7,972 nucleotides of DNA, from contig CAMHMM010000085.1 in the NCBI GenBank assembly GCA_946186215.1, positions 1-7,972 on the forward strand. Direction: 5' to 3'. The position numbers were made by a program, and so were the translations under genes. The DNA is from an uncultured Ruminococcus sp. GTDB lineage: Bacteria; Bacillota; Clostridia; Oscillospirales; Ruminococcaceae. Below are positions 1 through 5,882 of the stretch, in pieces. The notes beneath the pieces were generated by a model. It saw only the letters and a list, made by a program, of their open reading frames with translations. It was not told the origin of the DNA and did no database searches. The first letter of the stretch is position 1, and the number at the start of each line of letters is the position of its first letter.

Positions 1-2
1 AG

Positions 3-584
3 GGGAGAGTCATACTTGATGTGGTGCGCGAAACTGCGTCGAAGGTGTTCATACCCCTGTGCGTTGGCGGAGGCATCTCAACTGTGGATGATATCCGCGC
101 GATCCTGCGTGCGGGAGCGGACAAGGTGTCTGTCAATTCGCAGGCTGTGAAGAACCCGCAGCTTATCAAGGACGGAGCGGATATATTCGGTTCCCAGTGC
201 ATCTGCCTCGGAGTGGATGCCAAGAAGGTAGCCGACGGTAAGTGGACTGTCTATATAAACGGCGGCAGGATAGATATGGGCATCGACCTGATAGAGTGGG
301 TGAAAAAGGCCCAGTCTCTGGGCGCAGGCGAGATATGCCTGAATTCCATAGATACCGACGGCACAAGGGGCGGCTTTGATATAGATATGCTGAATGCCGT
401 CTACAGCAGTGTCACCATTCCCGTCATAGCAAGCGGCGGCGCGGGAAAGGTGGGAGATTTTGCGGACAGCTTTATCAAAACGGGATGCTCTGCTTCCCTT
501 GCCGCAAGCCTGTTCCATTTCGGCGAGCTCACGATCTCGCAGGTCAAGGACGACTGCCGCAAAAAAGGCGTGACTGTAAGATAA
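3..584 (+). CDS. hisF: Imidazole glycerol phosphate synthase cyclase subunit HisF, 5'-truncated by window edge
   Basis: HisF is the cyclase subunit of the HisF-HisH complex. It uses ammonia from HisH to convert PRFAR into imidazole glycerol phosphate and AICAR in histidine synthesis, in the cytoplasm. The open frame runs from the window edge, reading GRVILDVV before VPLxVGGGI-type sequence, so the GTG at 21 is internal and about 60 N-terminal residues, including the first catalytic Asp, lie outside. About 193 residues remain of the usual 250 or so. Visible signatures are VGGGIS (strand 3), GVDAKK with the second catalytic Asp near 216-218, SIDTDGTRGGFD (phosphate-side loop, near 348-380), and VIASGGAGK, which is the HisF rather than HisA form. 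The frame ends in VR-stop, typical of the family. A hairpin terminator follows 4 bases later, so hisF is probably last in its operon. WbuZ-type HisF paralogues cannot be fully excluded without the upstream genes. Confidence 0.95.
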   Translation, partial: GRVILDVVRETASKVFIPLCVGGGISTVDDIRAILRAGADKVSVNSQAVKNPQLIKDGADIFGSQCICLGVDAKKVADGKWTVYINGGRIDMGIDLIEWVKKAQSLGAGEICLNSIDTDGTRGGFDIDMLNAVYSSVTIPVIASGGAGKVGDFADSFIKTGCSASLAASLFHFGELTISQVKDDCRKKGVTVR

Positions 585-588
585 GGAT

Positions 589-630
589 ACACTCTCTCTG
601 CTTCATGGCGGAGAGAGTGTTTGTGCGTTT
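589..630 (+). terminator. Hairpin terminator after hisF
   Basis: A perfect 10-bp inverted repeat pairs 589-598 (ACACTCTCTC) with 611-620 (GAGAGAGTGT) around a 12-base loop. It lies 4 bases beyond the hisF stop. The downstream tract TTGTGCGTTT is only moderately T-rich, so termination may be incomplete, but position and stem make it the likely end of the his transcript. Confidence 0.75.
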
Positions 631-675
631 AAGCGCGTTTACATTACGGACATTCTAAAGCGATGAAAAATTCTC

Positions 676-703
676 TTGACAAATCGATTATTTGTGGTAA
701 AAT
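676..703 (+). promoter_or_regulatory. Sigma-A type promoter for pfkA
   Basis: A perfect -35 hexamer TTGACA (676-681) is followed after 16 bases by TAAAAT (698-703), itself preceded by TG at 695-696 to give an extended -10. Transcription should start near 710, leaving about 170 bases of leader before the pfkA start at 883. This is the strongest-looking promoter in the window, as expected for a glycolytic gene. Confidence 0.8.
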
Positions 704-744
704 AGTAAATGGAGATTTGTGCGGACATGAAGATGCACAGGCCT

Positions 745-779
745 GATCTTAATATAGATCCCGTCGTTACGGGCTTTTT
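745..779 (+). terminator. Candidate attenuator in pfkA leader
   Basis: The leader contains two abutting hairpins. The first pairs GATCT (745-749) with AGATC (756-760). The second pairs CCCGT (760-764) with ACGGG (769-773) around the tetraloop CGTT and is followed by C and five Ts (775-779). The two share base 760. The second has the form of a short intrinsic terminator inside the transcribed leader, over 100 bases before the pfkA start. An alternative helix CCTGA (742-746) with TCAGG (779-783) would compete with the first hairpin. The 5-bp stem is short, so function is inferred only. Confidence 0.4.
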
Positions 780-882
780 CAGGAAGATGTACGGAAAAAT
801 GATATGTTGATCCGGTGCTTCCCCGGCTTATGTAAACGGCTGAAAACAGGATATAGTATGAAGAAAACGGAGGAATTTCATT

Positions 883-1848
883 ATGCAGAAGGCTATCGGT
901 GTGCTCACCAGCGGCGGCGATGCGCCCGGAATGAATGCGGCTGTAAGAGCTGTAACAAGAGCAGCTATCAGCAAGGGATACAGGGTAGTAGGTGTACAGA
1001 GAGGCTATAACGGCCTGCTCAACGGCGAATGTGTGGAGCTTGACCAGCGTGATGTTTCCGATATCATACAGAGAGGCGGTACTATCCTTTACACCGCACG
1101 CTGCCTTGAATTCAAGGAAGAGCCCTATATAAAGAAGGCTGCTGAAAAATGTCACGAGATGGGCATTGAAGGCCTCGTTGTAATAGGCGGCGACGGCTCC
1201 TTCAGAGGTGCTGCTGACCTTTCAAGGATAGGCGGCATACGCTGCATAGGTATCCCCGGTACTATCGACAACGATATTCAGTGTACCGAGTACACCATCG
1301 GCTATGATACAGCTATGAACACAGCTCTCGAGATGATAGACAAGCTGCGTGACACATCCCAGTCCCACGACCGCTGTTCGGTAGTTGAGGTAATGGGCAG
1401 ACACGCAGGTTGGATCGCACTCAATGTTGCAATGGCATCCGGCGCTATCGGCTGTGTTATCCCCGAGGTTCCCTACGATATAAACAAGCTGGCAGAGAAG
1501 ATAAAGAAGGCTCACAACACACAGAAGGAGCACTTCATCGTAGTTGTTGCAGAGGGCGTTGAAAAGTCTCAGGAGATCACTGATGAGATCAACCGTCTCA
1601 CAGGCATTGAAACAAGGCTCACCGTTCTCGGTCATGTACAGCGCGGCGGTATGCCCACTCTCAGAGACAGAGTTGCTGCGAGCCGTATGGGTTATCACGC
1701 AGTTGAGCTCATCGACAGCGGTGCTACCAACAGAGTTGTCGGCATGGTACACAACAAGATAATAGATGTTGACATTCAGGATGCTCTCAGCATGAGAAAG
1801 CCCTTCGATCTTGAAAGATACAAGGTCTGCGACGAGATAACATTCTGA
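883..1848 (+). CDS. pfkA: ATP-dependent 6-phosphofructokinase
   Basis: This enzyme phosphorylates fructose 6-phosphate to fructose 1,6-bisphosphate, the committed step of glycolysis, as a cytoplasmic tetramer. At 321 residues it matches bacterial PfkA (about 320). Nucleotide loop GGDAPGMN is at 11-18, GGDGS at 102-106, PGTIDND at 125-131 with the catalytic Asp at about 129, MGRHAGW at 171-177, the substrate-contacting AEG at 223-225 and HVQRGG at 251-256. Gly in GGDGS and Gly before TIDND are the ATP-type residues; PPi-dependent enzymes carry Asp and Lys there. The start is fixed by GGAGGA at 869-874, 8 bases upstream. It appears to stand alone behind its own promoter and leader. The gap to the folate riboswitch holds only a GC-rich 5-bp hairpin without a T run, so read-through into folT is possible. 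Confidence 0.98.
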   Translation: MQKAIGVLTSGGDAPGMNAAVRAVTRAAISKGYRVVGVQRGYNGLLNGECVELDQRDVSDIIQRGGTILYTARCLEFKEEPYIKKAAEKCHEMGIEGLVVIGGDGSFRGAADLSRIGGIRCIGIPGTIDNDIQCTEYTIGYDTAMNTALEMIDKLRDTSQSHDRCSVVEVMGRHAGWIALNVAMASGAIGCVIPEVPYDINKLAEKIKKAHNTQKEHFIVVVAEGVEKSQEITDEINRLTGIETRLTVLGHVQRGGMPTLRDRVAASRMGYHAVELIDSGATNRVVGMVHNKIIDVDIQDALSMRKPFDLERYKVCDEITF

Positions 1849-1874
1849 TCAGGATAAGAACAAACAAAATATTA

Positions 1875-1890
1875 CCGGCCTGAAAGCCGG
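1875..1890 (+). other. GC-rich hairpin between pfkA and the riboswitch
   Basis: CCGGC (1875-1879) pairs with GCCGG (1886-1890) around a 6-base loop, 27 bases after the pfkA stop codon and immediately before the riboswitch. No T run follows, so it is not a classical terminator. It may protect the pfkA mRNA 3' end or separate the aptamer from upstream RNA. I see no convincing promoter between pfkA and the riboswitch. Confidence 0.5.
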
Positions 1891-1892
1891 AA

Positions 1893-2000
1893 GCATTACA
1901 GAGTAGGCAGTCAAGCGTTTAGTGCCCTGACAACGGGGAGTTGTGTCGGGGACGAATTGAGATGATCTCTGCGGTTTGACTGCCGCATCCCGCTTAATGC
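1893..2000 (+). promoter_or_regulatory. Tetrahydrofolate (folT) riboswitch, class I aptamer
   Basis: The region reads like the Clostridial folT-motif RNA. P1 pairs GCATTA (1893-1898) with TAATGC (1995-2000). The conserved junction GAGTAG follows at 1901-1906. P2 pairs GCAGTCAA (1907-1914) with TTGACTGC (1976-1983), 8 perfect pairs. Then come GCGTTTAGTG (1915-1924) and P3, where CCCTGACA pairs with TGTC-GGGG across 1925-1950. Conserved GACGAA is at 1951-1956, a small hairpin GAGA-TGA-TCTC at 1959-1969, and GCGG before the P2 return strand. The 3' junction CGCATCCC (1984-1991) matches the consensus GCATCC. Loop bases GGGA (1936-1939) can pair with TCCC (1988-1991), the family's loop-junction pseudoknot. 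The next gene is a folate S component, as expected. The class binds reduced folates and lowers expression of uptake genes when they are abundant. Confidence 0.93.
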
Positions 2001-2058
2001 ATTATATGGAAAATGCTTTTCATTCTCTTTATAATGCAGTTTCTGTAATATGAGGAGG
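1998..2058 (+). promoter_or_regulatory. Riboswitch expression platform and folT ribosome binding site
   Basis: TGCATTATA (1998-2006) pairs perfectly with TATAATGCA (2030-2038), with an inner AAAA-TGC-TTTT hairpin (2010-2020). The 5' arm shares bases 1998-2000 with the 3' strand of aptamer P1, so the two are mutually exclusive. ATTACAG (1895-1901), which overlaps the 5' strand of P1, can also pair with CTGTAAT (2043-2049), three bases before the Shine-Dalgarno GAGGAGG (2052-2058). No T run follows the hairpin, which favours translational control over termination, but I see no segment that perfectly masks GAGGAGG. Confidence 0.6.
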
Positions 2059-2065
2059 AACAAAA

Positions 2066-2719
2066 ATGAAAGGCTTTTTTGATTTATTCGTACTTTCCTA
2101 CAAGGAGATATTTTCCCCGCGCAAGGATCACAGGAGCATCTACAACATGGCGGTATGCGCTATGCTTATCGCTCTTTCCATGGCTGTGGAGTCGCTTTCC
2201 GTCACTCTGCCCTTCGGCAAGGTGAATTTTGCGTTCATCCCCCTTGCGGCGATTGGTATGCTCTTTGGCCCGTCGGTCAGCATCTTTGCCGGAGCAATTT
2301 GCGATATACTGGGCTTCCTTGTTAAGCCCAACGGCGCATTTCTCCCCATATATACGCTGATCGGCGCATTTCAGGGGCTTATCTACGGCCTTGTTCTCTA
2401 CCGCAGATGGGGCGATCTTTACTCCGATCAGGCAAAGGGCAGACTTTTCGGCATGAATGTCACACAGCTTGCTGTGCGCATAATCATCGCAAGACTGATA
2501 GATGTTCTCATAGTCAATATGCTGATGAATACCGCGGCGAATATCCACTACGGTTTCATACCCCCTCAGTCACTTTCCGTGATAATCTCGGGGAGACTTC
2601 TCAAAAATCTGCTGGAGCTTCTGGCGGATCTTCCTCTTATGCTCACCATACTTCCCGCGATACTTACAGTGTATTCAAGGGTGATCGGCGGCAGGAAGGT
2701 CGCAGCAGGTACAAAATAA
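2066..2719 (+). CDS. folT: Folate family ECF transporter S component
   Basis: This is a membrane-embedded substrate-capture protein that works with a shared energising module (EcfT plus two EcfA ATPases, not in this window) to import folates. It has 217 residues and about six hydrophobic segments, near 25-43, 54-72, 73-86, 93-113, 133-155 and 181-206. A small-residue run in the first segment (MLIALSMA, 33-40) fits the AxxxA-like surface S components use to contact EcfT. A short cytosolic N-terminal stretch precedes it. The start is set by GAGGAGG at 2052-2058, 7 bases upstream. The folate assignment rests mainly on the tetrahydrofolate riboswitch directly upstream plus family resemblance. Without that, riboflavin or other vitamin S components would be alternatives. 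proC follows with its ribosome site overlapping this stop codon, so the two are probably cotranscribed. Confidence 0.92.
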   Translation: MKGFFDLFVLSYKEIFSPRKDHRSIYNMAVCAMLIALSMAVESLSVTLPFGKVNFAFIPLAAIGMLFGPSVSIFAGAICDILGFLVKPNGAFLPIYTLIGAFQGLIYGLVLYRRWGDLYSDQAKGRLFGMNVTQLAVRIIIARLIDVLIVNMLMNTAANIHYGFIPPQSLSVIISGRLLKNLLELLADLPLMLTILPAILTVYSRVIGGRKVAAGTK

Positions 2720-2730
2720 GGAATGATCGT

Positions 2731-3525
2731 ATGTTAAAAATTGGTTTTATCGGCGGCGGCAATATGGGCGGCGCTATAATCGGCGGTATACAGCGTTCGG
2801 GAATGAATGCCCTGCTCTATGCCTTTGATACCGACAAAGAAAAGCTTGCCGCACTTGAAAAGACAGGCGTAAAGGCCTGCGACAGCGTTCAGGCGCTGGC
2901 AGAGGAGTGCAGGTTTATTTTCCTTGCTATCAAGCCGCAGACCTTTGATGCGGTAATGCCGCTTCTTAAAGGCGCTGTTGATGAAAGCAAGGTCATCATC
3001 TCCATCGCTGCGGGCATCACTGAGGATTATATCATAAAAACGCTGGGTGTTAATGTGCCCTGTGTCATAGTAATGCCCAATACGCCCTTCCTGCTCGGAA
3101 AGGGAGCTACTGCCCTTGCCAGGGGCACATATACAAGCTCCGAGGATTTTGATACCGTAAGGGCTATCTTTGCTACGGGCGGCATCACCGAGGAAGTCCC
3201 TCTTGACAAGATGAAGGAGATCATCGCAATAAACGGCAGCTCTCCCGCATTTATCTATCTTTATGCAAAGGCATTTACGGAATATGCCGCTGAAAACGGC
3301 ATCGACGGCGATGCGGCGCTGAGACTTTTTGCACAGTCCCTTGTCGGCAGTGCGGAAATGCTTATTTCCTCGGGCAAGAGCGTTGATGAGCTGATAAAGA
3401 TGGTATCATCCCCGGGAGGTACTACTCTTGCAGGACTGGATGCGCTGTATGAGGGCGGTCTGGAGAGGATCACAAAGGACTGCTGCGAGCGCTGCACGAA
3501 GAGAGCCTACGAGCTTTCCAAGTGA
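2731..3525 (+). CDS. proC: Pyrroline-5-carboxylate reductase
   Basis: ProC reduces 1-pyrroline-5-carboxylate to proline with NAD(P)H, the last step of proline synthesis, in the cytoplasm. The 264 residues match the usual 260-275. An N-terminal Rossmann motif FIGGGNMG is at 6-13, followed by LAIKPQ (65-70), the family signature MPNTP (115-119), GSSPAF (169-174, the family's GSGPAY-like helix start with Ser for the central Gly) and the C-terminal SPGGTT (227-232) that lines the substrate pocket. The reading frame stays open upstream into folT, but ATG 2731 is chosen because it begins MLKIGFIGGG as homologues do and AAGGA (2718-2722) sits 8 bases before it. That site overlaps the folT stop codon, which suggests translational coupling and hence indirect riboswitch control. 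Confidence 0.97.
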   Translation: MLKIGFIGGGNMGGAIIGGIQRSGMNALLYAFDTDKEKLAALEKTGVKACDSVQALAEECRFIFLAIKPQTFDAVMPLLKGAVDESKVIISIAAGITEDYIIKTLGVNVPCVIVMPNTPFLLGKGATALARGTYTSSEDFDTVRAIFATGGITEEVPLDKMKEIIAINGSSPAFIYLYAKAFTEYAAENGIDGDAALRLFAQSLVGSAEMLISSGKSVDELIKMVSSPGGTTLAGLDALYEGGLERITKDCCERCTKRAYELSK

Positions 3526-3765
3526 GCATAGCTCTTCTGCGATTCCACAAACGATAAGCAGCACAGGCTCAAAGGCTTTGGGCAGTCCTGTGAAACTGAA
3601 TATTTATAAGTATCTTCCCCGCTTTCAGCGGGGCAGACATATATTAAGCCACGCAATATTTATGGCTTTTCCCGGCAAGAACGGGTATCGGTATTATAAG
3701 AAAGGTAAAAGAAGCATAGGCTTGCGGGTGCATCCTGCTGCCGTGTGCGGCTTGAAAAAGGTATA
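3526..3765 (+). other. Hairpin-rich gap between proC and the YesL-like gene
   Basis: No convincing gene is present. Three stems are visible. CACAGG (3562-3567) with CCTGTG (3587-3592) encloses CTCAAA with TTTGGG (3568-3582). CCCCGC (3617-3622) pairs perfectly with GCGGGG (3628-3633). CCCG (3671-3674) pairs with CGGG (3682-3685). None has a following T run, so classical termination of proC is not evident. TATTAT at 3692-3697 is a possible -10 for the next gene, but its -35 (TTCCCG, 3669-3674) is poor. Confidence 0.45.
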
Positions 3766-4626
3766 ATGGCTTTTTTTGGATTTGGTTCGCAGTATGAGAA
3801 CGCGGGTTCGGGTATCTCAAAAAATGCGCCTAAGAAAAACAGTTTTTTCCGCTTCTTTGAAATGTTTTTTGAGCGTTTCTGGAAAATGGTGAGTCTTTCC
3901 CTGCTTACCACGCTTTTTGCTTTGCCCGTGATAACTCTCGGGCCTGCTCTTGCAGGTATGACAAAGGTACTGAGGACCTATGTTCTCGACAAGGACGGCT
4001 TTATGTTCCATGAATTCTGGAGAGGGTTCAAGGAAAACCTTTTAAAAACGATACCTATCGGGCTCGTTGACATCCTTTTCGGTGTTGCCATGTGGGCGGC
4101 ACTCATGGTGTACCCCGCTATGGGTGAGCAGGCGAAGGCAGCGGGCGACAGTTCCCTTATGTACACCATACTGTGTGTTATATCCGTGGGATTCGGCCTT
4201 ACGGTCTTTATGATGAATTTCTACATCTACCCCATGATAATATCCACAGACCTCAGTATGAAGAATGTCCTGAAGAATTCCTTTTACCTTGTGGCGCTCG
4301 AGCTTAAAACGAACATAATTACGCTGGTGCTGATAATGCTCATCATCGCGGTTACGCTGATAATCGTGTTCCTGTCGAACATTCTGGCGTTTCTGATCGT
4401 TCCGCTGATACTCGTGGCGTTCATAGGCTTCCTTGTGATGTTCAACTGCTACCCGATAATCCAGAAATATGTCATCGCGCCCTACTACAAGGAGCGCGGC
4501 GAGGATAATCCCGAATATGACTATCTCAAGCCTCTTGATCCCGATGATGCGGTATTTATCGACAAGGGCGGCGAGGAAGCACCCGTGAAGATCAAGAAGA
4601 AAAAGGGAACAAAGGTTATAAAGTGA
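3766..4626 (+). CDS. YesL/DUF624 family membrane protein
   Basis: This is an integral membrane protein of the YesL (DUF624) family, whose biochemical role is not established; homologues often sit near sugar uptake genes. The 286 residues show the family N-terminus: aromatic RFFEMFFERFWKM (about 29-41), then the first membrane segment with ALPVITLGPALAG (52-64) and TKVLRTYV (66-73), and the loop HEFWRGFKENL (82-92). Further hydrophobic segments lie near 97-117, 131-158 and 183-226 (probably two). The tail is charged and ends Lys-rich (KIKKKKGTK, 275-283), probably cytosolic. The start ATG 3766 follows AAAAAGG with a short 4-base gap. An upstream in-frame GTG at 3745 has no ribosome site and would prepend residues unlike the family. 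The HAD gene begins 4 bases after its stop. Confidence 0.9.
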   Translation: MAFFGFGSQYENAGSGISKNAPKKNSFFRFFEMFFERFWKMVSLSLLTTLFALPVITLGPALAGMTKVLRTYVLDKDGFMFHEFWRGFKENLLKTIPIGLVDILFGVAMWAALMVYPAMGEQAKAAGDSSLMYTILCVISVGFGLTVFMMNFYIYPMIISTDLSMKNVLKNSFYLVALELKTNIITLVLIMLIIAVTLIIVFLSNILAFLIVPLILVAFIGFLVMFNCYPIIQKYVIAPYYKERGEDNPEYDYLKPLDPDDAVFIDKGGEEAPVKIKKKKGTKVIK

Positions 4627-4630
4627 TCCT

Positions 4631-5275
4631 ATGAATAAACAAATCGGAGATATTATTTTTGATCTTGACGGTACCTTGTGGGACAGCTCTGAGAATGTTG
4701 CCGCTTCATGGACACAGACCGTCCGCGCTGCGCATAATCCGCTGCTGCGGGATTTCTCGCTTACAAAGGATGATCTGCGCCTTGTGATGGGACTCACCAT
4801 GGATGAGATCGCAGGCAGGCTTTTTCCTGATCTTTCCGTTGGTATGCGCACTGAGCTGCTTGATCGCTGCACACAGGAGGAAAATAATTTCCTTGCTGCA
4901 AACGGCGGTGTGCTCTACGATAATGAGGCACAGGTGCTGTGGGAGCTCAGCCGTTCACACAGGCTCTTCATCGTGAGCAACTGCCAGAACGGTTATATAG
5001 AGTCCTTCTTTGAATCCACAGGCTTTGAGCGCTATTTCACCGATTACCTCTGCTGGGGCGATACGGGAAAGCAGAAATCCTTTACCATAAGAAAGCTCAT
5101 CGAGAAGAATAATTGTTTTCGTGCGGTATATGTGGGCGATACACGGGGGGATTATCTTTCCGCTGTGACAGCTCATGTTCCGTTTGTTTATGCATCCTAC
5201 GGGTTTGGTACGCTTATGCCCGCAGATGAGCCGCTTGCGGTCATTGATACTCTTGAAGGGCTTCTTAACATTTAG
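4631..5275 (+). CDS. HAD superfamily hydrolase (phosphoglycolate phosphatase-like)
   Basis: This is a soluble haloacid-dehalogenase-type phosphatase of 214 residues. All four HAD motifs are visible. Motif I is DLDGT at 11-15, with Asp11 the nucleophile and Asp13 the acid/base. Motif II is IVSNC at 114-118 (Ser116). The motif III Lys is at 147 or 149 in TGKQKS. Motif IV is VGDTRGD at 168-174 (Asp170 and Asp174 for Mg). A helical cap lies between motifs I and II, placing it in the subfamily I group with phosphoglycolate phosphatase and beta-phosphoglucomutase relatives. The true substrate cannot be read from sequence. It starts 4 bases after the membrane-protein stop with no good Shine-Dalgarno, so it likely depends on translational coupling, and it is followed 14 bases later by dCMP deaminase. 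Confidence 0.93.
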   Translation: MNKQIGDIIFDLDGTLWDSSENVAASWTQTVRAAHNPLLRDFSLTKDDLRLVMGLTMDEIAGRLFPDLSVGMRTELLDRCTQEENNFLAANGGVLYDNEAQVLWELSRSHRLFIVSNCQNGYIESFFESTGFERYFTDYLCWGDTGKQKSFTIRKLIEKNNCFRAVYVGDTRGDYLSAVTAHVPFVYASYGFGTLMPADEPLAVIDTLEGLLNI

Positions 5276-5289
5276 CCGGGGGTGAGGCG

Positions 5290-5775
5290 ATGCCTCGCAA
5301 GGATAAATTCAATTACTATCTTGATATTGCAGAAACGGTACTCGAGCAGGGCACCTGCATCAGGCGCAAGTTCGGTGCAGTTATCGTAAAGAATGATGAG
5401 ATAATCTCCACGGGATATGTGGGCGCACCGAGAGGGCGGGCAAACTGCTCCGACCTCGGTTACTGCACGCGGCAGCGGTTGGGCATCCCGAAGGGGCAGC
5501 GATACGAGCTGTGCAGGAGCGTACATGCCGAGGCGAATGCCATAATTTCGGCATCGAGAAACGAGATGATCGGTGCGGATATATACCTTGCCTGTCATGA
5601 TGCAGTGACAGACACGCTCTACGGTGATGTGGAGCCGTGCCTTATGTGCAAGCGTCTTATCATCAATGCAGGCATTGCGCGGGTGATCATACGCAGAACT
5701 GCGCAGGAATATGATATCATCGACACCTCACGGTGGATCGAAAATGACGATCTTGAAGCAACGGCCGGCTATTAA
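5290..5775 (+). CDS. dCMP deaminase (ComEB-like deoxycytidylate deaminase)
   Basis: This cytoplasmic zinc enzyme deaminates dCMP to dUMP, feeding thymidylate synthase. Its 161 residues carry the deaminase signatures SVHAEANAI (77-85; His79 zinc ligand, Glu81 proton shuttle) and EPCLMC (115-120; zinc ligands Cys117 and Cys120). Between the N-terminal strand pair and HAE lies the insert ANCSDLGYCTRQRLGIP-type sequence (51-67) followed by RYELC (71-75), which distinguishes dCMP deaminase/ComEB from cytidine deaminases. The Cys and His in this insert could form a second metal site, as known for some family members. The ribosome site is the G-rich GGGGGTGAGG at 5278-5287. It closes the three-gene block and is followed by a strong terminator. 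Confidence 0.95.
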   Translation: MPRKDKFNYYLDIAETVLEQGTCIRRKFGAVIVKNDEIISTGYVGAPRGRANCSDLGYCTRQRLGIPKGQRYELCRSVHAEANAIISASRNEMIGADIYLACHDAVTDTLYGDVEPCLMCKRLIINAGIARVIIRRTAQEYDIIDTSRWIENDDLEATAGY

Positions 5776-5814
5776 CGGGCGGCTGCGGCGAAAGCAAGTC
5801 AGATCTTGTTTATA

Positions 5815-5862
5815 CAAAAAACCGCCGGATGATCAGTTCATCCGGCGGTTATTCGTGTTTTT
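5815..5862. terminator. Bidirectional terminator between convergent blocks
   Basis: A 13-bp perfect stem pairs 5820-5832 (AACCGCCGGATGA) with 5838-5850 around loop TCAGT. An A run on the left (5815-5821) gives a T run on the - strand immediately after the stem. On the + strand the T run (GTTTTT, 5857-5862) is a few bases further on. It therefore best terminates the - strand operon ending at 5883 and probably also the dCMP deaminase transcript. Confidence 0.92.
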
Positions 5863-5882
5863 ACTGGATCATTATGCTGTGA

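Noticed and set aside
804..1010. Small + strand frame overlapping the pfkA start, including ATG 858 just before GGAGGA
   Set aside because: It runs out of frame through pfkA and shows no coding character. ATG 858 has no ribosome site of its own, so it is not a credible leader peptide.
1222..1752. 176-codon - strand frame opposite pfkA
   Set aside because: It lies wholly antisense to the highly conserved pfkA and has no recognisable domain.
1843..1870. Possible promoter just before the THF riboswitch (TTCTGA, 16 bases, CAAAAT)
   Set aside because: Both boxes are too far from consensus to call. Read-through from pfkA is equally possible.
2407..2730. Upstream extension of the proC frame into folT
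   Set aside because: The frame is open, but the residues are unlike any ProC N-terminus and overlap folT in another frame. ATG 2731 has a well-placed ribosome site and begins at the Rossmann motif.
3745..3765. GTG start seven codons upstream for the YesL-like gene
   Set aside because: It has no Shine-Dalgarno and would add residues unlike the family. ATG 3766 follows AAAAAGG.
4042..4872. 276-codon - strand frame opposite the YesL-like and HAD genes
   Set aside because: It is antisense to two well-supported genes with clear motifs, has low-quality composition and no ribosome site. It is a codon-bias shadow.
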